Assembly: GCA_027297435.1 (NCBI GenBank)
Contig: JAPUIA010000044.1
Coordinates: 1-64,000 of the forward strand
Length of the DNA stretch: 64,000 nucleotides
Source: Gammaproteobacteria bacterium
GTDB taxonomy: Bacteria; Pseudomonadota; Gammaproteobacteria; Pseudomonadales; Azotimanducaceae
Direction of reading: 5' to 3'
Part shown: positions 58,199-64,000 of the stretch, piece by piece
Layout: every line of letters starts with the position of its first letter
Numbering within the stretch: the first letter of the stretch is position 1
Translations under genes and position numbers: made by a program
Notes under the pieces: generated by a model
What the model was told of the DNA's origin: nothing
The model's database searches: none
The model's input: only the letters and a program-made list of their open reading frames with translations

Positions 58199-60300
58199 AG
58201 GTTTCTCTCGAAAAAATCCACAATGAGATTAAAGCGATGGATTGAAACATCACGTTCTTGCAACGCGTGTTTGGATCCGGGATAGGTCATGAGTTCGAAA
58301 GGAAAATTGAGCTTCTGCAACGCGCGCATCAACAGTGTCGTGTGGGTGAAAAGCACGTTGTCGTCGGACATGCCGTGCATCAGCAGCAGTTTTCCCTCCA
58401 GGTGCTCGAGATCACCGAACACCGAACTGGATTCGTAGGCTTCCGGATTGTCTTGCGGTGTGCCGAGATAGCGTTCGGTGTAGTGGGTATCGTACAGGTG
58501 CCAGTCGCAGACGGGGGCTACTGCGACCCCGGCTTTGAATACGTCGGCGGCCTTCGTCATGCACTTCAACGTCATGAAGCCCCCGTAGCTGTGGCCGAAC
58601 ACGCCAATGCGCCCTGCATCCACCCAGTCCAAACCCGCTACATAGTGAGCGCCGACCAACTGGTCCTCGACCTCCGCATCGCCGAGTCGATGCGCGAGCG
58701 CCCACTCAAATTGCCTGTCGCGATTGCTGCTGCCGCGATTATCGAGTTCCAGCACGCCGAAACCGCACTGTGCGAATAGTTGCAGCAGCAACTCCGACCA
58801 CTCGTTGCGCACCCGTTGCGCGCCGGGCCCGCCATAGACATAGACGATCAACGGCCCTGCTGAAGTAATCGCATGGGGCTTCGTGAGTCGATAGTGCAGG
58901 GTCTGTCCGTCGCTCGATCGCAATGTGCCGAGTTCCGGCGTGACGTGGTGCCGCATATACGGCAGGTAGGGATGGCCGTCGCTGATTTTCCCGTCGGCCA
59001 AGGTTCGCTGCGCGCCATGGACTGGACCAACTCGGACTTCTCCAGGGTTGGTCAGGCTACTGAAGCGGTCGATCAGGTGCTTGCCGTCGTCGCTGATATC
59101 GATCTCGTGCCAACCCGCCTCCGTGGTTTGCGAGACGCTGCCTGATGTCAGGTCGACCTCGTACAGGTGCTGTTCGGTGGGTGTCGTAAACCAACCCGCG
59201 ATCAACACCTTATCGGAGGACACGTGCAGCACTCGATTGACGCGGCCAATGCCTTCGGTCAGTTGTTCGCACGTACCGTTGCGGTATCGGTACAGATGCT
59301 GATAACCGTCGCGTTCGGACGTCCAGAGATAATCCGCGTCGCCGAGGACGCGAAAGTTGTCATGGAGGTTGATCCACGCGTCCGCTTGCTCCACCAACAA
59401 CACCTCCGTCGACAGGTCGTTCAATGCGACGAGTTTGAGCGTAACCCGTCGTTGGCTGCGATCCTGCACCTGGATCGCGAGCTTGTCCTCCGCAAAGTCG
59501 ACTCGACCGAGATAGTCATCCGATGCGTCTCGATAGTCGATCCAGCGTGTTGCGCCGGTTGCGATGTCGAAGATAGCGAGTTCGACCTTTGCATTGGCCG
59601 CGCCGGCGAACGGGTAGCGTTGGGTAATCACGCGGAGTTGATCGGCTTCCGCTTCGAATCGTCGACTCTCCTCAATGGTCGACTCATCGACTTTGGTGAG
59701 AGCGATTGCCTGTTCCTGAGGGTGCCACCAATGCCCCTTGAAGCGGTGCATTTCTTCCTGGGCGATGAAATCGGCGATACCGAAGCTTAACAGCGGATCT
59801 GTCGACTCGGCGATGAGTAATTCGGTCCCGCCGATCGCCGCTGTGTAGTACAGACTGCCGTTGCGTACGTAGCTGACGAAGTTGCCCAGCGGCGAAAGCT
59901 GTATGTCCGTATGCCGGTGACCCGCGGGAGTGATTTGTCGCACTTCGAGGCTCGCGGCGTCCATGAGATACCCGGCGCCGTCGACGGGCAGAAGAATCGT
60001 TGTCCCGTCGGGACTCCAGCGGTAGTCGGTGATACCGTGACTGAATAGCCTTTTACGTTCCTTAGCCGCCTTCTCTTGCGCCGAGGGCGCGCCGTCGGAC
60101 GCCAGCGAGCGTCCGTCCAACCAGCATTCACAAACCCCGGTTTCCATGTGGCAGCGCCACAGATCCAGGCGTTCCCGGTCATCGTCGGCTACCTTCAAAT
60201 AAGTCGCGTACTGCCCGTCGGGCGAAATCTGAACGTTGGTCGGCAGCGTTCCGGTAAGTGATGGGTCACCGAATAGTCTCGCAACGTCGAGTTTAGCCAT
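58195..60300 (-). CDS. S9 family peptidase (dipeptidyl peptidase IV-like)
   Basis: DPP4 beta-propeller; GVFGHSYGGFMTLKCM catalytic motif; LLLMHGMSDDNV. Confidence 0.93.
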   Translation of the reverse strand: MAKLDVARLFGDPSLTGTLPTNVQISPDGQYATYLKVADDDRERLDLWRCHMETGVCECWLDGRSLASDGAPSAQEKAAKERKRLFSHGITDYRWSPDGTTILLPVDGAGYLMDAASLEVRQITPAGHRHTDIQLSPLGNFVSYVRNGSLYYTAAIGGTELLIAESTDPLLSFGIADFIAQEEMHRFKGHWWHPQEQAIALTKVDESTIEESRRFEAEADQLRVITQRYPFAGAANAKVELAIFDIATGATRWIDYRDASDDYLGRVDFAEDKLAIQVQDRSQRRVTLKLVALNDLSTEVLLVEQADAWINLHDNFRVLGDADYLWTSERDGYQHLYRYRNGTCEQLTEGIGRVNRVLHVSSDKVLIAGWFTTPTEQHLYEVDLTSGSVSQTTEAGWHEIDISDDGKHLIDRFSSLTNPGEVRVGPVHGAQRTLADGKISDGHPYLPYMRHHVTPELGTLRSSDGQTLHYRLTKPHAITSAGPLIVYVYGGPGAQRVRNEWSELLLQLFAQCGFGVLELDNRGSSNRDRQFEWALAHRLGDAEVEDQLVGAHYVAGLDWVDAGRIGVFGHSYGGFMTLKCMTKAADVFKAGVAVAPVCDWHLYDTHYTERYLGTPQDNPEAYESSSVFGDLEHLEGKLLLMHGMSDDNVLFTHTTLLMRALQKLNFPFELMTYPGSKHALQERDVSIHRFNLIVDFFERNL

Positions 60301-61624
60301 GCGCGGCGAATGCTTCCCGCGTGAAATTGTGGTGGCTGTCGTGCGTTACGAGCACGTTGTCTTCGATGCGTATGCCACCGTAGGGCAGGAAGGCGTCGAC
60401 GGTCGTCCAGTTGACCTCTTTGCCGAGCGGCCCTTTGCGTAACGCGTCGAGCAAGATCGGAATGAAGTAAAGCCCCGGTTCGATGGTGAACACCATCGAA
60501 GCCTCGCATCGCCGCGTCAGGCGTAAAGCCGGGTATGCCTCAGGCGGTGGGCTTTGCCCACCATCGGCACTCGTCTGTTGACCGGCCACATCGTGGGTCT
60601 GCAGGCCCAACAGATGCCCCAATCCGTGGGGCAAGAAGGACTGCGTGATGCCCGACTCGAATGCATGGTCTGGGTGGCACCTCACCAGATCGAAATCGGC
60701 CAACAGCACCCCGAGACGTCGATGCATGTCGACGTGCAAATCCAGGTAGTCGATTCCCGGCCGGATAGTTTGCACGAGCGTCTGCTGCTCGCGGTCAAGC
60801 GCGTCGATCAGCTCGGCAAAACGATCACTCGGATGCGCCGAGTAGGTGCGCGTAATGTCCGCCGCATAGCCGAAGTGTCGCGCTCCGGCGTCGATGAGGA
60901 AACTGCGCGGCTCATCGGGTACCGCAACGTCGTAGTGTTGGTAGTGGAGTACGGCTGCGTGTTCGTTGACCGCGACGATATTGGAGTAGGGCAAATCGGC
61001 GGCCGTCTGAAGCGACGCGGCCAAATAGTCCGAGTGAATTTGGAATTCCGAACAACCCGCGGCGAAAGCCTTGCGAGCCGCCACGTGACCGATGACGCTG
61101 GCCTCGGTCGCGGCCCGGATACAGTCGATCTCGAATGGCGTCTTGTAGGCACGCTGATAGTGGAGGCGGTTGATCAAAAGGGTCGGATTGGCGTCGGCAA
61201 CGGGAAAATTCGGTGACGGGCCTTCGCCGATATAGGCGACCTTGTTGTGCCGTTCAGCATCGTTCAACAGGGCCGAGTGCAACGCATCGACGCTATCGAA
61301 CGTCTTCATGTCGAACGCGGACTCGGCCCAGGTGGGCGCTTCCGGCGGTAGGTGCCAGTAGTCTTTTGGTTGGTAAAAGTAGAGCTTTGGGCGATCACCG
61401 GGTACGACGAGCAACGCGCTATTTTCGGCTTGTTCGAATGGAAACCAAAGCGCGAGGTGCGGATTAGCACGAAAGGTTGGTGCGTGGTCGTCGAACAGGT
61501 AATTCCTCGACGCACCGGCGGCCACGATCACCGCATCGAATTGCGTCGCAGCGAGCGCCGTTTCCCATTGAGATTCGATGGTCTCGAGATGCGCCTTGTA
61601 GGAGTCGGCGGGAGGTGGGTTCAT
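60293..61624 (-). CDS. pepQ: Xaa-Pro dipeptidase
   Basis: M24 fold: FLIDAGARHFGYAADITRTYS; LPHGLGHLLGLQTHDV; MVFTIEPGLYFIP. Confidence 0.9.
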   Translation of the reverse strand: MNPPPADSYKAHLETIESQWETALAATQFDAVIVAAGASRNYLFDDHAPTFRANPHLALWFPFEQAENSALLVVPGDRPKLYFYQPKDYWHLPPEAPTWAESAFDMKTFDSVDALHSALLNDAERHNKVAYIGEGPSPNFPVADANPTLLINRLHYQRAYKTPFEIDCIRAATEASVIGHVAARKAFAAGCSEFQIHSDYLAASLQTAADLPYSNIVAVNEHAAVLHYQHYDVAVPDEPRSFLIDAGARHFGYAADITRTYSAHPSDRFAELIDALDREQQTLVQTIRPGIDYLDLHVDMHRRLGVLLADFDLVRCHPDHAFESGITQSFLPHGLGHLLGLQTHDVAGQQTSADGGQSPPPEAYPALRLTRRCEASMVFTIEPGLYFIPILLDALRKGPLGKEVNWTTVDAFLPYGGIRIEDNVLVTHDSHHNFTREAFAAHG

Positions 61625-61731
61625 AGGCGGCAGTATACTCAAGCGCAACCTCGAGCAGGCCCCAAAGGGCCACAAACTATGGTAGATTGCGCATCGATCA
61701 AATTCTCTTACGAACGTACTCAGGAGGACCC

Positions 61732-62613
61732 ATGGGGGAGTTTGCCTATGTGGCGCCTGCTACCGTTGCCGATACAGTGGCAGTACTCGAAGAACATGCG
61801 AGCGCCGGAAAACGGGCACAGGTGCTTGCGGGTGGGACCGATTTGCTGGTGCAGTTGCGGGGCTCCGACAACGAGCCGCGCACCATCGTCGACATCAAGC
61901 AACTCGATGAAACCAACCGGCTCGATATCGGTGCGGACGAGATCTTTATCGGGGCAGCGATCGCGAGCGCCGTTCTGTACGAAAACGAAGAGCTGAAAGC
62001 CCTGCTGCCTGGGTTGTTGGAATCCTCCGATCTCATCGGCTCCACGCAGATCCAAGGCCGTTGCACCATCGGTGGCAACCTGTGCAACTCGTCACCGGCA
62101 GCGGACACGACGCCAGCCATCATCGTCGACAGTGGTGTGTGTGTGATTGCCACAAATTCGGGCACCCGCGAGCTGCCGGCTGAAGACTTTTGTACCGGCG
62201 TCGGCACCAACGTGCTCGCACCAGGAGAGTTTCTGCTCGGCCTCAAGTTTCCGCGGCCAGGTGCGGGGACAAGTGATGCCTACCTACGGTTCATTCCCCG
62301 TACCGAGATGGACATAGCCGTCGTGGGCGTTGCGGTGAACGTGACCTTGGACGACACCGGCACCTGCACGGCTGCCCGCGTGGCTATCGGCGCCGTGGCA
62401 CCCACCCCGCTCATGGTACCGGCCGCTGCGGATGCCTTGATCGGAACGCAGGTTGACGACGATGCTTTGGCGGCAGCCGGCGTCCGTTGTACGGAAGCCT
62501 CATCGCCGATATCCGACAAACGGGGCACCGCCGAGTACCGCCGCAAAGTCGTCGCCGTGTTGTGTCGACGCGCCGGCGCCATCGCGCGGGATCGCGCCAT
62601 GGGAGTGTCCTAA
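61732..62613 (+). CDS. xanthine/CO dehydrogenase FAD-binding (CoxM-type) subunit
   Basis: AQVLAGGTDLLVQLRGSDNEPRTIVDIKQL; TIGGNLCNSSPAADTTPAI. Confidence 0.92.
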   Translation: MGEFAYVAPATVADTVAVLEEHASAGKRAQVLAGGTDLLVQLRGSDNEPRTIVDIKQLDETNRLDIGADEIFIGAAIASAVLYENEELKALLPGLLESSDLIGSTQIQGRCTIGGNLCNSSPAADTTPAIIVDSGVCVIATNSGTRELPAEDFCTGVGTNVLAPGEFLLGLKFPRPGAGTSDAYLRFIPRTEMDIAVVGVAVNVTLDDTGTCTAARVAIGAVAPTPLMVPAAADALIGTQVDDDALAAAGVRCTEASSPISDKRGTAEYRRKVVAVLCRRAGAIARDRAMGVS

Positions 62614-62615
62614 CC

Positions 62616-63095
62616 ATGAGCAAAGTCCACGTACAAACCACCATCAACGGCGAGGCCGTCGAGTACCTCTGCGAGCCGCAGCAGTCGTTCTTGGACGTGT
62701 TGCGGGAAGACCTTCTCAAGCAGGGCACCAAGGAGGGCTGTGCCACCGGCGATTGCGGCGCGTGTTCCGTGCTGTTAGACGGACGTCTCGTGTGTGCTTG
62801 TCTGATGTTGGGCGTCGAGGCCGAAGGCAGGACGTTGACGACCATCGAAGGCATCGCCAGCGACGACGGTTTGCATCCCATACAACAGAAGTTTCTGGAG
62901 CATGCCGCATTACAATGTGGTATCTGCACGCCGGGGTTTATCGTTGCAACCAAAGCCTTGCTCGACAAAAATCCGAATCCGGACGAGACGACTATTCGCT
63001 ACTGGTTGGCCGGCAATCTGTGCCGTTGTACGGGTTACGACAAAATCGTCAGAGCCGTGCAAGCAGCGGCGGAAGAATTGGCGCAAGAGGCTTGA
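62616..63095 (+). CDS. (2Fe-2S)-binding (CoxS-type) subunit
   Basis: GCATGDCGACSVLLDGRLVCACL; CGICTPGFIVATKALL; LCRCTGYDKIV. Confidence 0.95.
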   Translation: MSKVHVQTTINGEAVEYLCEPQQSFLDVLREDLLKQGTKEGCATGDCGACSVLLDGRLVCACLMLGVEAEGRTLTTIEGIASDDGLHPIQQKFLEHAALQCGICTPGFIVATKALLDKNPNPDETTIRYWLAGNLCRCTGYDKIVRAVQAAAEELAQEA

Positions 63096-63145
63096 GTGCT
63101 AGCATGAACTCAAGCATCAACGTAATAACGCACTAGGAGGTCCAC

Positions 63146-64000
63146 GTGGCTGAAGCGGTAGATTACAAGTACATCGGCACCAGTCCTGTCCGACCGGACG
63201 GCGTCGACAAAGTCACGGGTCGCGCACAATTTGCAGCGGATCAGAACATGCCGAACACCTTGTACGGCAAGATTCTGAGAAGCCCCCACGCGCACGCCAA
63301 CATCAAGAGCGTGGATGTCTCCAAGGCGTTGGCCATGGAAGGGGTCTATGCGGCGGTTTCAGGCGCGGATTTCCCCGGCGGTGCCCGCGGCAAAGTTGGC
63401 GGTGAGGGCGGTGGCGATATTGGCGACGTGGCAAGAAACATCATGGCCCGCGACAAAGCCCTGTACCACGGTCATGCGGTCGCGGCCGTCGCGGCGACGT
63501 CGTTGACCATCGCAGACGCGGCCCTTGCCATGATCGATGTGGAATACGAAACGTTGGCGCCGGTGCTCGACGTAGTGGCGGCAATGGCGGCCGATTCGCC
63601 GCTGCTCGATGCAACCAACTTCACCAAAAACCTGCCCGAGACGCCCGACAAACCAAGCAACATTGCATCGGTCACGGTGCTTACTCGAGGTAATGTCGAT
63701 GAAGGCTTCGAACAAGCCGACGTGACGGTCGAGGGCGAGTACCACATTCCGATGGCGCATCAAGGCTACATCGAGCCTCATGCCTGTACCGCAACGGTCA
63801 ACGAAGAAGGCAAGGCCACGGTTTGGTGTTCGACGCAGGGACACTTCGAGTTCCGCTCGATGACGTCCAAGATTCTCGACTGGAAGGTCGGCGATCTGAA
63901 ATTCATTCCCGCCGAAATTGGCGGCGGGTTTGGCGGCAAGACCACCGTGTACCTGGAACCGGTTGCGGTGCTGCTGTCGAAGCTTGCCGGTCGTCCCGTG
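63146..64000 (+). CDS. molybdopterin-binding xanthine/CO dehydrogenase large (CoxL-type) subunit, truncated by window end
   Basis: GTG start after aggagg RBS; translated by eye: YIGTSPVRPDGVDKVTGRAQFAADQNMPNTLYGKILRSPHAHANI... IGGGFGGKTTVYLEP. Confidence 0.92.
   Translation, partial: MAEAVDYKYIGTSPVRPDGVDKVTGRAQFAADQNMPNTLYGKILRSPHAHANIKSVDVSKALAMEGVYAAVSGADFPGGARGKVGGEGGGDIGDVARNIMARDKALYHGHAVAAVAATSLTIADAALAMIDVEYETLAPVLDVVAAMAADSPLLDATNFTKNLPETPDKPSNIASVTVLTRGNVDEGFEQADVTVEGEYHIPMAHQGYIEPHACTATVNEEGKATVWCSTQGHFEFRSMTSKILDWKVGDLKFIPAEIGGGFGGKTTVYLEPVAVLLSKLAGRPV

Noticed and set aside
1-64000. CRISPR arrays, rRNA, tRNA, prophage or full IS element
   Set aside because: No regularly spaced direct repeats, no tRNA/rRNA-like sequence, no transposase, integrase or phage structural genes noticed on reading

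Overview
64 kb window of a GC-rich gammaproteobacterial chromosome, mostly ordinary housekeeping genes. Recognisable blocks: lolCDE, comEC, clpB, galU, exbBD-lpxK-kdsB, murB, rne, rluC, maf, yceD-rpmF-fabD-fabG-acpP-fabF-mltG-tmk-holB-pilZ, and a coxMSL-type molybdenum hydroxylase that runs off the right edge. The main accessory feature is a compact minus-strand cluster of about 12 genes (c. 0.64-13.6 kb). It encodes a MotA/TolQ/ExbB-like channel and two VWA proteins whose N-terminal TM segment resembles the Asp-bearing ExbD/MotB helix. It also encodes a probable actin/Hsp70-fold protein, a PEGA plus FGE-fold protein without the catalytic cysteine pair, TPR and TonB-C-like proteins, and several lipoproteins. 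I propose it is a PMF-energised envelope machine and the best candidate here for an undescribed system. Other notable signals: a 289-bp MITE-like element with perfect 24-bp TIRs and nested palindromes directly upstream of lolC; a near-consensus LexA box upstream of an orphan ORF; an in-frame EpmC(N-term)-Xni(C-term) chimera; an apparent plsX remnant between rpmF and fabD; a perfect CRP/Vfr half-site pair upstream of pilZ; and a HolB without its zinc-module cysteines. All calls are by reading the sequence; no database search was run.
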